This document shows positions 10,525 through 20,961 of a stretch of 64,000 nt of DNA, one piece after another. Position numbers and translations under genes: made by a program. The notes beneath the pieces are model-generated. The model ran no database searches. It saw only the letters and a list, made by a program, of their open reading frames with translations, and was not told the origin of the DNA. The first letter of the stretch is position 1. Each line of letters starts with the position of its first letter. Source of the stretch: an uncultured Pelagibacteraceae bacterium (lineage in GTDB: Bacteria > Pseudomonadota > Alphaproteobacteria > Pelagibacterales > Pelagibacteraceae). The stretch is from positions 1-64,000 of the forward strand of contig CACLZS010000001.1 in the NCBI GenBank assembly GCA_902611465.1. The letters are read 5' to 3'.

Positions 10525-10950
10525 ATGAGTGAAACTATAGAACAAATTTGCCTGAAGAAAGGTGTCAAACTCACTGATCAAAGAAAAATAATTGCTAAAG
10601 TTTTATCTGAGTCAAAAGAAGTTTATGGTGAGTCTGATCATCCTGATGTCGATGAATTATACCAAAGAGTTTCTAAGCTAGATTCAAAGATAAGTATCGC
10701 TACAGTTTATAGAACAGTTAAGCTTTTTGAGGAATCTGGCATATTGACTAAGCACGATTTTAAAGGTGGAAAAGCAAGATATGAAAAATTAGTTGAAAGT
10801 CATCACGATCATCTTATTGATATTAAATCAGGAGAAATTATTGAGTTTGTTGATGAAGAAATAGAAAAATTACAAAAAAAAGTTGCAGAAAAGTATGGAT
10901 ATAACTTAGTAGATCATAAATTAGAGCTTTATGGAATTAAAAAAAAGTAA
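10525..10950 (+). CDS. Fur family transcriptional regulator
   Basis: LTDQRKIIAKVLSES...DVDELYQRVSKLDSKISIATVYRTVKLFEESGIL...HHDHLIDIKSGEIIEF. Confidence 0.93.
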   Translation: MSETIEQICLKKGVKLTDQRKIIAKVLSESKEVYGESDHPDVDELYQRVSKLDSKISIATVYRTVKLFEESGILTKHDFKGGKARYEKLVESHHDHLIDIKSGEIIEFVDEEIEKLQKKVAEKYGYNLVDHKLELYGIKKK

Positions 10951-10987
10951 ATGATAGATACTTTAGAATTTTTTTAAAAGCTAAAAT

Positions 10988-12322
10988 ATGCTAAATGGAA
11001 AAATCTTCATAAAAACTTTTGGTTGCCAAATGAATGAGTATGATTCAAATAGAATCTATGATTCTGTAAGTAAGTTGGGTTTTACAAAGACTACAAATCA
11101 ATCTAATGCAGATTGTTATATTTTAAACACGTGTCACATTCGTGATAAAGCTAAAGAAAAAGTTTACCATGAAATCGGTAGAGTTAAAAAACTATATAGA
11201 GATAAAAAAAAACCAATAATGGTAGTTGCAGGTTGTGTTGCACAGGCTGAAAATGAAGAAATGGTGAAGAGGGAGCCATATATAGATATTGTATTAGGTC
11301 CTCAATCATATCACAAAGTTAATGAATTGTTAAAAAATCATATTGCAAATTTAAAACAAGAGGAAACAGAATTTGATACTATTTCAAAGTTTGGATATTT
11401 TGATCAAATAAAAAACAATGATAACAAAATATCTGCTTTCTTAACTATTCAAGAGGGATGCGATAAGTTTTGTCATTTTTGTGTAGTCCCATATACAAGA
11501 GGACCTGAGTATTCTAGACCATTTAAAAATATCATAGCAGAAGCAGAACAATTAATAGAAAACGGTGCAAAAGAAATTACATTACTTGGTCAAAATGTTA
11601 ATGCTTACTCATACAAAGAGAACTTTAAAGAGTTTAGAATATCTAATCTAATAAAACATTTAGACCAATTTTCAGAATTAGAAAGAATTAGATATACGAC
11701 TTCGCATCCAAGAGATATGACAGATGATCTAATTAATTGTTACTCTTATAGTAATAAATTAATGCCATTTGTTCATTTACCCATTCAAAGTGGTTCAAAT
11801 AAGATGTTAGAGTTAATGAACAGAAAACATACTGTTGATGATTATTTAAAAGTTTATGAAAAATTAAAGAAAATCAATGCAGAGATAGAATTTTCTAGCG
11901 ATTTCATTATTGGTTATCCTGGAGAAACTCAAAAGGATTTTGAAGATACATTCGAACTGATAAAAAAAATTAAATTTATAAATTCTTTTTCTTTTATTTT
12001 TAGTCCTAGACCTGGAACAAAAGCTGCAAAATTAGAAATGATTGAAAAAAATATTGCCAAAGAGAGACTGACATTAATTCAAGAGGAATTATTTAATAAT
12101 CAAATAGAAATTAATAAATCATTGGAAAATAATACAATTAATGTACTTGTTGAAAATAAAATGGAAAAACAAAATAAATTATTTGGAAGAAATAAATATA
12201 TTTCACCTGTAATTTTTGATGGAAATGAAAATCTTATTGGCAAAGTTGTAAAAGTAAAAGTTCAAACTAGTAATCAGAATACTTTATTTGGTCTATTAGA
12301 TAAAAAAATGGAAGCTGCTTAA
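10988..12322 (+). CDS. miaB: tRNA-2-methylthio-N6-dimethylallyladenosine synthase
   Basis: TFGCQMNEYDS, radical SAM EGCDKFCHFCVVPYTRG, SDFIIGYPGET. Confidence 0.96.
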   Translation: MLNGKIFIKTFGCQMNEYDSNRIYDSVSKLGFTKTTNQSNADCYILNTCHIRDKAKEKVYHEIGRVKKLYRDKKKPIMVVAGCVAQAENEEMVKREPYIDIVLGPQSYHKVNELLKNHIANLKQEETEFDTISKFGYFDQIKNNDNKISAFLTIQEGCDKFCHFCVVPYTRGPEYSRPFKNIIAEAEQLIENGAKEITLLGQNVNAYSYKENFKEFRISNLIKHLDQFSELERIRYTTSHPRDMTDDLINCYSYSNKLMPFVHLPIQSGSNKMLELMNRKHTVDDYLKVYEKLKKINAEIEFSSDFIIGYPGETQKDFEDTFELIKKIKFINSFSFIFSPRPGTKAAKLEMIEKNIAKERLTLIQEELFNNQIEINKSLENNTINVLVENKMEKQNKLFGRNKYISPVIFDGNENLIGKVVKVKVQTSNQNTLFGLLDKKMEAA

Positions 12323-12323
12323 A

Positions 12324-13331
12324 TTGACTAACTTAATCAAAAAAAATATTACTTCTGAATTAAAATATGTATATTCTGAAAATAATACTTTAAGTATAAT
12401 ATTTCAAAATAATGATTTGTTACTTGGTGTAGCAGGTGAGTTTAATAATAATTTAAAGGAATTAGAGAAAATTACAAACACCAGCTTATATTCTAGAGGG
12501 AATTCTATCCTAGTAAAAAGTGATCCAGAAAAAAATAATTTGATCAAAAATGCTATACAATTTTTGACTGAACAGTTTTTAAATAATGGAACAATTGAAA
12601 AAAAAGATATAATTTCCTCCATAAACGAATTTATGATTGACGAAAAAAATAATACTGAAAAAAAAGTAGAATATATAATTAAAACTCCAAAAAAATCTGT
12701 AATACCAAGGTCTGAAAGGCAGAAGGATTATGTGAGAGCTTTAAGGGAATCTGATATAATTATTTCAGCTGGCCCAGCTGGAACTGGTAAAACTTTTTTA
12801 GCAGTTGCCATAGCACTAACAATGTTATTAGACAAAAAAATAGAAAGAATTATTTTATCAAGACCTGCTGTTGAAGCTGGAGAAAGACTTGGATTTTTAC
12901 CTGGTGATATGAGAGAGAAAGTTGACCCATATTTAAGACCATTATACGATTCTTTGTATGATCTATTAGATTTTGAAAAAATACAAAAAAAAATTGAAGT
13001 TGGTGATATTGAAATAGCTCCACTAGCATTTATGAGAGGTAGAACTTTAAAAAACTCATTTGCAATTCTTGATGAAGCACAAAACGCAACTGATACGCAA
13101 ATAAAAATGTTTTTAACTAGAATAGGAGAAAATTCAAAGATAGTGATCAATGGAGATCCTTCACAAATTGATCTGCCAAATAAATCCCTTTCGGGACTAC
13201 ATAGATCAAAAAAATTGCTTGGACATTTGAAAGAAATTTCAGTAGTTGATTTTGATCATAAAGATGTGGTTAGACATCCACTGGTATCAAAAATTGTTAA
13301 GGCATATTCTGATCACAGCTCTAACGAATGA
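12324..13331 (+). CDS. PhoH-like ATPase (YbeZ family)
   Basis: SAGPAGTGKTFLAVAIAL Walker A, EAGERLGFLPGDMREKVDPYLRPLYD; TTG start. Confidence 0.93.
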   Translation: MTNLIKKNITSELKYVYSENNTLSIIFQNNDLLLGVAGEFNNNLKELEKITNTSLYSRGNSILVKSDPEKNNLIKNAIQFLTEQFLNNGTIEKKDIISSINEFMIDEKNNTEKKVEYIIKTPKKSVIPRSERQKDYVRALRESDIIISAGPAGTGKTFLAVAIALTMLLDKKIERIILSRPAVEAGERLGFLPGDMREKVDPYLRPLYDSLYDLLDFEKIQKKIEVGDIEIAPLAFMRGRTLKNSFAILDEAQNATDTQIKMFLTRIGENSKIVINGDPSQIDLPNKSLSGLHRSKKLLGHLKEISVVDFDHKDVVRHPLVSKIVKAYSDHSSNE

Positions 13332-13774
13332 TAAAGGCTAATGTAATATCTAGCCATTTAGATTGGAAAAGAGTTATAAAAAGGCCAAATGATTATTTAA
13401 AAAATAGACTCAAAATATTATCCAATACGCCCTTCTTTAAAACAAAAAAACATGAATTTTCAATACTCTTAACCAACAATAAAGAAATGAAACACTTAAA
13501 CTTTAAATTTAGAAAAAAAAATAAAACTACTGATGTTTTATCTTTTCCAACTAACATAAAAGATAAAAAAAAAATATATGTTGGTGATATAGCTATTAGT
13601 TATGAAATTATCAAAGAGAGATCAAAAGATACAAATTTCTTTATAGAGTTTGACAAAATTTGGGTACATGGGTATTTACATCTAATTGGTTACGATCATA
13701 AGAAATTAAATGATTATAAAAAAATGCTTAAAAAAGAAAAATTAATATTAAAATATTTTAATAAAAAAAATTGA
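13328..13774 (+). CDS. ybeY: Endoribonuclease YbeY
   Basis: NKKTTDVLSFP-like motif (KKNKTTDVLSFPTN), GDIAISYE, HGYLHLIGYDH. Confidence 0.94.
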   Translation: MIKANVISSHLDWKRVIKRPNDYLKNRLKILSNTPFFKTKKHEFSILLTNNKEMKHLNFKFRKKNKTTDVLSFPTNIKDKKKIYVGDIAISYEIIKERSKDTNFFIEFDKIWVHGYLHLIGYDHKKLNDYKKMLKKEKLILKYFNKKN

Positions 13775-15297
13775 CATTAGTATATAATAACAAAATTATA
13801 TTATATCTAATCGTTTTTTCGCTTGGTTTAATTTCCTCATTTAGTCTTCCACCTTATAATTTATTTTATATAAATTTTTTTTCATACTCAGTTCTACTGT
13901 GGATTTTGTTATTTAATTCAAAAGAAAAATTTGTTTCATTTAAAATTGGTTGGATATTCGGTTTTGGATACTTTATTTCCAATTTATATTGGATAACACA
14001 TTCGCTTACATTTGAGGATATTTTTAAACCTCTAATACCATTTGCTTTAATTTTAATTCCTTTATTTTTAGGATTATTTTACGGATTTTCGACATTACTT
14101 TTTGCATTTTTAAATCCAAAGAAAAATCTTCTATCAATTTTAATATTAGGTACTTCTTTGTCGATATTTGAGTTTATAAGAAGTTTTATATTAGGTGGTT
14201 TTCCCTGGAACTTAATTGCATTCAGTTTTGTTAATTATTTAGAATTTATCCAATTACTTTCTATTACTGGAACTTATGCATTTAATTCAATAATTATATT
14301 ATTATTTTTATTACCTACTACTTTATTTTTTGACATCAAAAAAAAAATAAAAATAAGTATTTTAATTTTTTCTATATTTTTATGTTTTACAAATTATTTC
14401 TGGGGAAATCTAAATTTAAGAAAACATGACTTATCAGAAAAAAAAGATCTAGGATTTACTATTAAGGTAATTTCACCAAAAATAAATATTGATAGATATT
14501 TTCAAAATGAAAATCCAAGTGAATTTATCTCCGAATTAATAAATATTTCTGAACCCAATCCATCAAATGAAACAATATTTATTTTTCCAGAGGGAATTCT
14601 CTCAAGTATTTATTTTGAGGATATAAATAAATTTAAAACTCTTTTTTTAAATAATTTTTCAGAAAAACATAAGATTATTTTGGGTATGAATATATATGAA
14701 AAACAAAAAGTTTATAATTCTCTTTTAGTATTAGACAATGAGCTCAATATTTTGGAAAAATACTACAAAAATAAATTAGTACCATTTGGAGAGTTTTTAC
14801 CATTTGAAAAAATATTAGGTAATGTAGGATTTAAAAAAATCACTCAAGGTTATCAGTCCTTTTCTGCAGATAAACGAAGAGATATAATTAGGTTGAATAA
14901 TTTTAATTTTATACCACTTATTTGTTATGAAATAATTTACTCTGGTAAAATATATAGAGGTGAAAATAATTACGATTTTATTTTAAATATATCTGAGGAT
15001 GGTTGGTTTGGAAATTCTATTGGTCCTTACCAACATTATTATCATTCAATTTTTAGGTCAATTGAGGAAGGTAAATCCGTCGTTCGCTCATCAAACAATG
15101 GGATTTCAGCTTTTATCAATCCAAAAGGGCAAGCAATTGATATGATTCTAACAACTGACAAGGGATTTATCGAAATTAACTCTTTTAAAAAGTCCAATAA
15201 AACAATCTTTAGTTCTTTCGGCAACAAGATCTTCTTTTATTTTCTCTTTATTTATATTAGTTTAATTTTTTTTTTAAAACTACGGGAGAATAAATGA
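13771..15297 (+). CDS. lnt: Apolipoprotein N-acyltransferase
   Basis: Multi-TM N-terminus, nitrilase-fold C-terminal half: [44 protein letters not shown] start overlapping the ybeY stop. Confidence 0.92.
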   Translation: MTLVYNNKIILYLIVFSLGLISSFSLPPYNLFYINFFSYSVLLWILLFNSKEKFVSFKIGWIFGFGYFISNLYWITHSLTFEDIFKPLIPFALILIPLFLGLFYGFSTLLFAFLNPKKNLLSILILGTSLSIFEFIRSFILGGFPWNLIAFSFVNYLEFIQLLSITGTYAFNSIIILLFLLPTTLFFDIKKKIKISILIFSIFLCFTNYFWGNLNLRKHDLSEKKDLGFTIKVISPKINIDRYFQNENPSEFISELINISEPNPSNETIFIFPEGILSSIYFEDINKFKTLFLNNFSEKHKIILGMNIYEKQKVYNSLLVLDNELNILEKYYKNKLVPFGEFLPFEKILGNVGFKKITQGYQSFSADKRRDIIRLNNFNFIPLICYEIIYSGKIYRGENNYDFILNISEDGWFGNSIGPYQHYYHSIFRSIEEGKSVVRSSNNGISAFINPKGQAIDMILTTDKGFIEINSFKKSNKTIFSSFGNKIFFYFLFIYISLIFFLKLRENK

Positions 15298-16457
15298 AAA
15301 AAAATTTCTTATTTACAAGTGAGTCAGTGTCCGAAGGACACCCAGACAAAGTTTGTGACAGAATTTCAGATATGGTTGTGGATACTTTTTTAGCATCAGA
15401 GCCCCAAGCAAGAGTTGCTTGTGAAACTTTAACAACAACAAACAAAGTTGTATTAGCTGGAGAAGTAAGAGGACCTGAACTTAGAGAAGATGAACTAATT
15501 TCAAAAGTGAGAGATTGTATTAAAGATATAGGCTACGATCAAGATGGCTTTTCTTGGAAAGAACAAACAAAAATTGAGACTCATTTACACTCACAGTCAG
15601 CTGATATTGCTATGGGTGTAGATTCTGCAGGAAATAAAGATGAAGGCGCAGGAGACCAAGGAATTATGTTTGGTTACGCTTGTAATGAAACAGATGTTTT
15701 AATGCCAGCTCCAATTCATTACTCACATAAAATTTTAAGATTGATGGCTGAAGATAGAAAATCAGGGAAGCTAAATGGAATAGAACCAGATTCAAAAAGT
15801 CAAATTACTATTGAATATAAAGAGGGTATGCCTGCAGCTGTAACATCAGTAGTTATATCTACCCAACATTCCAAAGATGTTAGCTTAGCACAAGTCAAAG
15901 AGCTTTGTATGCCTTACATAGAAAGATCTATTCCTAAAAATTTATTAGGAAGTCTTAATGAAAAAGAAATTTACATAAATCCTACTGGGAATTTTGTAAT
16001 AGGTGGACCTGACGGGGATAGTGGTTTAACAGGTAGAAAAATTATTGTTGATACTTATGGTGGAGCTGCACCACATGGAGGAGGTGCATTTTCTGGTAAA
16101 GATCCAACAAAAGTCGATAGATCAGCTGCTTATGCATCAAGATATTTAGCAAAAAATATTGTTGCATCAAAAATTTCAGATAAATGTTTAATTCAACTTG
16201 CTTACGCAATTGGAGTATCAAAGCCCCTATCAATATATGTAGACTTGTTTGATAATGATGAAGAAAAGAATATGCATGTAGAAAAACTTATCAAAGAGAA
16301 TTTTGATTTAAGTCCAAGAGGTATTAGAGAAATGCTTGGATTGAATAAAGCTATATATGAAAAAACAGCAGCTTATGGACACTTTGGAAGAGTGCCTGAG
16401 AGCGATGGATCATTTTCATGGGAAAAAACTGATAAATCTGAGGTTTTTAGCAAGTAA
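15294..16457 (+). CDS. metK: S-adenosylmethionine synthetase
   Basis: [51 protein letters not shown]. Confidence 0.98.
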   Translation: MKKNFLFTSESVSEGHPDKVCDRISDMVVDTFLASEPQARVACETLTTTNKVVLAGEVRGPELREDELISKVRDCIKDIGYDQDGFSWKEQTKIETHLHSQSADIAMGVDSAGNKDEGAGDQGIMFGYACNETDVLMPAPIHYSHKILRLMAEDRKSGKLNGIEPDSKSQITIEYKEGMPAAVTSVVISTQHSKDVSLAQVKELCMPYIERSIPKNLLGSLNEKEIYINPTGNFVIGGPDGDSGLTGRKIIVDTYGGAAPHGGGAFSGKDPTKVDRSAAYASRYLAKNIVASKISDKCLIQLAYAIGVSKPLSIYVDLFDNDEEKNMHVEKLIKENFDLSPRGIREMLGLNKAIYEKTAAYGHFGRVPESDGSFSWEKTDKSEVFSK

Positions 16458-16515
16458 ATATTGTTGAAAACCAATAAAAAATAACTATATATTTCAGGAA
16501 CATTGTTGAAATTTC

Positions 16516-16542
16516 AAAATGGGCTAAGGCCCATTTTTTTTT
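16516..16542 (+). terminator. Rho-independent terminator downstream of metK
   Basis: AAAATGGGC-TAAG-GCCCATTTT followed by a T run. Confidence 0.85.
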
Positions 16543-16557
16543 GGCTAAAGATAAAAT

Positions 16558-18111
16558 ATGTTAAATAGAAGAGCTGATAAACTAGAATTATTGAGAATCG
16601 CAGAAGCTGTAGCATTAGAAAAATCTATCGATAAAGAACTTATCATAGGTTCAATGGAAACAGGTATTGCTAAAGCTGCGAAGTCGAAATTTGGATCAGA
16701 TAATGAAATAAAGGTAGAAATTGATAGAGACAACGGGGACATTGGAATATTTAGGAAATTATTAATAGTTGAAAAACCAGAAAATTCAAACTTAGAAATT
16801 ACCTTAGAAGATGCAATAAAGTTAAATCAAGTTAATAAAGATAAGAAAATCGGCGATGAGGTTCTTCAGCCACTGCCATCTTTTGATTTTGGAAGAATTG
16901 CAGCACAAACTGCAAAGCAAGTAATAAGCTTTAATGTAAGAGAAGCTGAAAGAGAAAGACAATACAACGATTTTATTGATAAAAAAGATACCATTTTAAG
17001 TGGGATTGTAAAAAGACTTGAATTTGGAAACGTAATTGTTGATTTAGGGAGAACAGAGGCAATTATTCAAAAAAACGAAATGATACCAAGAGAAAATATT
17101 AAAGCTGGAGATAGGGTTAAAGCGTATTGTCTTGATGTAAGAAGGGAACCTAGAGGTCAACAAATCTTTCTCTCTAGAGCGCATCCGAAATTTATGGATA
17201 AACTTTTTATACAGGAAGTCCCAGAAATTTATGATGGATTAATTGAAATTAAATCATCATCAAGAGATCCAGGTAGTAGAGCGAAGATATGTGTAAAAGC
17301 TATTGATACATCGTTAGATCCAGTAGGTGCATGTGTAGGCATGAGAGGTAGTAGAGTTCAGGCTGTAGTAAACGAGCTCCAAGGTGAAAAAATAGATATA
17401 GTTAATTGGTCTGAAGATCCAGCTGTTGTAGCAGCTAATGCATTATCACCAGCAGAAGTTCAAAGAGTTAATGTTGACAATGAGGCAAAAAAACTTGATG
17501 TTATTTTGACCGAAGAGAATTTAAGTAAAGCTATTGGTAGAAGAGGGCAAAATGTTAGATTAGCAACAAAATTATTGAATTATGAAATTAATATTATGAC
17601 AGAGCAAGAGGACTCTGAAAGAAGACAATTAGAATTTAAAGAAAAAACTGACTCTATAGTAAAAAATCTTGAACTTGACGAAACTTTAGGCCAACTTTTA
17701 GTTGCAGAAGGTTTTTCCTCAATTGATGAAATCAAAGATAGCTCACTTGATTCACTGATGAAAATCGAAGGTATTGAAGAAGATACAGCTAAAGAACTTG
17801 TTGATAGAGCAAAAGAATTTCATGAAAAAGACCAAGAAGAAATTTCAAAAAGAATTAAAGATCTTGGAGTAGAGAATGATTTAATTAATCACGAAGGTCT
17901 AACACCAGGAATGCTTGTAACTTTAGGAGAACAAAAAGTTTTGACTTTAATTGATTTGGCAGATCTTGCATCTGATGAACTAACAGGAACTTTTGATATT
18001 ATTAAAGGAGAGAGAGTAAAAATTAAAGGATATCTGGAAGACTTTGCACTATCTAAACAAGAGGCTGATAATTTAATTATGTCAGCAAGAGACAAAGTTT
18101 ATAAAGATTGA
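16558..18111 (+). CDS. nusA: Transcription termination/antitermination factor NusA
   Basis: S1 region (GDRVKAYCLDVRREPRGQQIFLSRAHP), KH domains (PVGACVGMRGSRVQAVVNELQGEKIDIV, NLSKAIGRRGQNVRLA). Confidence 0.96.
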   Translation: MLNRRADKLELLRIAEAVALEKSIDKELIIGSMETGIAKAAKSKFGSDNEIKVEIDRDNGDIGIFRKLLIVEKPENSNLEITLEDAIKLNQVNKDKKIGDEVLQPLPSFDFGRIAAQTAKQVISFNVREAERERQYNDFIDKKDTILSGIVKRLEFGNVIVDLGRTEAIIQKNEMIPRENIKAGDRVKAYCLDVRREPRGQQIFLSRAHPKFMDKLFIQEVPEIYDGLIEIKSSSRDPGSRAKICVKAIDTSLDPVGACVGMRGSRVQAVVNELQGEKIDIVNWSEDPAVVAANALSPAEVQRVNVDNEAKKLDVILTEENLSKAIGRRGQNVRLATKLLNYEINIMTEQEDSERRQLEFKEKTDSIVKNLELDETLGQLLVAEGFSSIDEIKDSSLDSLMKIEGIEEDTAKELVDRAKEFHEKDQEEISKRIKDLGVENDLINHEGLTPGMLVTLGEQKVLTLIDLADLASDELTGTFDIIKGERVKIKGYLEDFALSKQEADNLIMSARDKVYKD

Positions 18112-18121
18112 AAGATGGGTA

Positions 18122-20338
18122 ATGGAAAAAAAAAAATTAAAACTGTCAATATCAGGAAATTCAAAAAAAACTTTTAGTAGCATAGAGGAAGCCAAATCAA
18201 AGTCTAAAAACACTGTAGTTATTGAAAAAAAAAACTCAAAATTTGCAGGGAAATCTCAATTTTCAAGACAGAGCAATAATAATATTAAAACAAGTAACAA
18301 CATTTCCTCTAAACCAAATAATTTTTCACGGCCATCAACTCAACTTTCCTCAGATTTTGAGAAAAGGAAATTAGCGGAGCAAAGAGCCACAAGAAGACTG
18401 AAGGGAGAAGTTTCACAAAAAGACAATAAATCTAATCGAATTACTGGTAAAAGAAGAGAGTTAAAATTAACTATTTCTAGAGCCTTAAGTGAGGACCATG
18501 TAGAAGCAAAGTCAAGGAGTTTGGCATCTTTAAAAAGAGCTAAGCAAAAAGAAAACCGAAATTTAAATCAAACAGATGGTAAAGATAATTTTCAACAAGT
18601 AAAAAGAGAAGTTAAACTTCCTGAGATAATAACGATAAGAGAGCTCGCAAATAGAATGGCTGAGCAATCGAGTAGCATTATCAAGCTCTTACTCGGAATG
18701 GGTGTAACAGTAACAATTAATCATACAATAGATGCAGATACTGCTGAATATTTAGTTAAAGAATTTGGCCATAATCCAATTCGTGAGAAAAAAGCCGAGG
18801 AAATAATAAAAAAAATAAAAGAAGTAAAATCAGAAAATTTAAAAAATAGACCTCCAATTGTAACTGTTATGGGTCATGTTGATCATGGAAAAACTTCAGT
18901 GCTTGACGTTCTAAGAGAGGCAAATGTAGTTTCAGGTGAATTCGGTGGTATTACTCAACATATAGGAGCTTATCAAATTAATCACCAAAATAATAAAATT
19001 ACATTCATTGATACTCCAGGGCATGCTGCTTTTACTGAGATGAGAGCAAGAGGTTCTAAGCTTACAGATATAGTTGTATTGGTTGTAGCAGCAGATGATG
19101 GAGTTAAACCACAAACTGTCGAGTCAATTAAACATGCAAAGGCTGCAAAAGTGCCAATAGTTGTAGCAATAAATAAGTGTGATTTACCAGAGGCAGATCC
19201 ACAAAAAATTAAAAATCAATTGCTAGAATATGAATTAATAACCGAGGATTTATCGGGCGATACTTTGATGGTAGAGATATCTACTAAGACCAAAAATAAT
19301 TTAGAGAAATTAGTTGAATCTATTTTGTTACAGGCTGAGCTATTAGACTTGAAAACTGATTTTGAGACAAATGCAAAAGGGATAGTTTTAGAGTCAAAAA
19401 TTGATATTGGAAGAGGACCGGTTGCAAATATAATTGTTACTGCAGGTACTCTTAAAAAAGGAGATTACTTTGTAAGTGGATTGAAATGGGGAAAAATAAG
19501 AGCAATTATAAATGATCACGGAAAAAACATTGAAATTGCAGAACCAGCTACTCCAATTGAGATAATTGGTATTAATGGTGCAGCAAAATCTGGGGATGAT
19601 TTTATAGTTTTGTCAACTGAAAAAGAGGCCAAATCACTATGTGAAGCTAGGGTTCAAGAGTCAAAGGATGAAAAAATACCATTAAATTTTGTTACGCAAG
19701 ACTCAGCATTTCAAAATTCAATTTCCGAAGAGCTAAACATAATAATTAAATCTGATGTACATGGTTCGTCAGAGGCAATTAGAAATGCTATTGATAAAAT
19801 TAAACATGACGAGGTAAAACCAAAAATACTTCTTTCAGATATTGGAATGGTAACAGAAACAGATGTAACTTTAGCAAAAGCGTCAAGAGCAGTAATAATT
19901 GCATTCAACGTTAAACCTAGTAAAGAGGCAAAAAAAAGGGCTGAGAATGAAAAAATTACGATATCATCATTTAATATAATTTATGAAGTTTTAGATTTCA
20001 TTAAGAGTAAGATGGCAGGGTTATTGACTCCAGATGTTGAAGAGAAAATTATTGGAAGTGCTGAAATATTAGAAATCTTCAAGGTTTCAAAAGTTGGAAA
20101 AGTAGCTGGTTCAAAAGTTGTTGAGGGAGAAATAACTCAAAATTCAAGTGCAAGGGTTATAAGGGATGGAACTATAATATTTAATGGTAAAATAGGTTCT
20201 ATATTTAGAGAAAAAGATCAGACAAAACAAGTTTCAGCAGGTTTAGAATGTGGGATCACTCTGAAAGATTTCGCTGACTATCAAAAAAAAGATATTATAG
20301 AAGTTTATAATTCTACAATTACTGAGAGAATAATTTAA
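18122..20338 (+). CDS. infB: Translation initiation factor IF-2
   Basis: PPIVTVMGHVDHGKTSVLDVLR, FIDTPGHAAFTEMRARG, NKCDLP. Confidence 0.98.
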   Translation: MEKKKLKLSISGNSKKTFSSIEEAKSKSKNTVVIEKKNSKFAGKSQFSRQSNNNIKTSNNISSKPNNFSRPSTQLSSDFEKRKLAEQRATRRLKGEVSQKDNKSNRITGKRRELKLTISRALSEDHVEAKSRSLASLKRAKQKENRNLNQTDGKDNFQQVKREVKLPEIITIRELANRMAEQSSSIIKLLLGMGVTVTINHTIDADTAEYLVKEFGHNPIREKKAEEIIKKIKEVKSENLKNRPPIVTVMGHVDHGKTSVLDVLREANVVSGEFGGITQHIGAYQINHQNNKITFIDTPGHAAFTEMRARGSKLTDIVVLVVAADDGVKPQTVESIKHAKAAKVPIVVAINKCDLPEADPQKIKNQLLEYELITEDLSGDTLMVEISTKTKNNLEKLVESILLQAELLDLKTDFETNAKGIVLESKIDIGRGPVANIIVTAGTLKKGDYFVSGLKWGKIRAIINDHGKNIEIAEPATPIEIIGINGAAKSGDDFIVLSTEKEAKSLCEARVQESKDEKIPLNFVTQDSAFQNSISEELNIIIKSDVHGSSEAIRNAIDKIKHDEVKPKILLSDIGMVTETDVTLAKASRAVIIAFNVKPSKEAKKRAENEKITISSFNIIYEVLDFIKSKMAGLLTPDVEEKIIGSAEILEIFKVSKVGKVAGSKVVEGEITQNSSARVIRDGTIIFNGKIGSIFREKDQTKQVSAGLECGITLKDFADYQKKDIIEVYNSTITERII

Positions 20339-20704
20339 ATGAAACATTTAGGAAGACCAATTACACAACGTCAATTAAGAGTTGGAGAGATGATCAAGCA
20401 AGCTTTAGGAACTCTCTTTATAAGAGATGAGGCCAAAATAGGTAATTTTTCAACAAAAGAAATTACAGTCACTGAAGTTAGAATGTCCTCAGATTTAAAA
20501 ACAGCAAAAATATTTGTGATGCCTTTGGGAGGAAAAAACTCAGATGAAACTGTAGAAAAATTAAAAATAGCATCGTTCATGATCCGAAAAGTATTATCTA
20601 AGAAAATAATTATGAAGTATTTACCTAAACTTTTCTTCGTAAAAGATAATTCTTTTGATTATGCTGAAAAAATTGAAAATTTAATCAAACAAACAAATAA
20701 ATAA
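20339..20704 (+). CDS. rbfA: Ribosome-binding factor A
   Basis: RQLRVGEMIKQALGTLF; position directly after infB. Confidence 0.93.
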   Translation: MKHLGRPITQRQLRVGEMIKQALGTLFIRDEAKIGNFSTKEITVTEVRMSSDLKTAKIFVMPLGGKNSDETVEKLKIASFMIRKVLSKKIIMKYLPKLFFVKDNSFDYAEKIENLIKQTNK

Positions 20705-20712
20705 GGATAAAA

Positions 20713-20961
20713 ATGAAAGAAAAAATAAAAGAACTTCAAACTCATGATAAAGATACGGGATCTTCTGAAGTTCAGATTGCTCAGTTAACTGGTAAAATTG
20801 AGAGTTTATCGAAACACGTAAAACAATTCAAAAAAGACAAACATTCATCTGTTGGTCTTTTGAGAGCAGTAAATAGAAGAAAAAAATTATTAGACTATTT
20901 AAAGAAAAATAATATGGAGTCTTATAAGGCAGTATTAACAAAACTTAATTTAAGGAAATAA
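20713..20961 (+). CDS. rpsO: 30S ribosomal protein S15
   Basis: THDKDTGSSEVQIAQLTGKIESLSKHVKQFKKDKHSSVGLLRAVNRRKKLLDYLKK. Confidence 0.97.
   Translation: MKEKIKELQTHDKDTGSSEVQIAQLTGKIESLSKHVKQFKKDKHSSVGLLRAVNRRKKLLDYLKKNNMESYKAVLTKLNLRK

Noticed and set aside
12728-13150. 140-aa minus-strand ORF
   Set aside because: Antisense to the conserved PhoH ATPase core; no recognisable family.
16458-16557. SAM riboswitch near metK
   Set aside because: The region is downstream of metK and only a simple terminator hairpin is evident; no SAM-II/SAM-V-like pseudoknot recognised.
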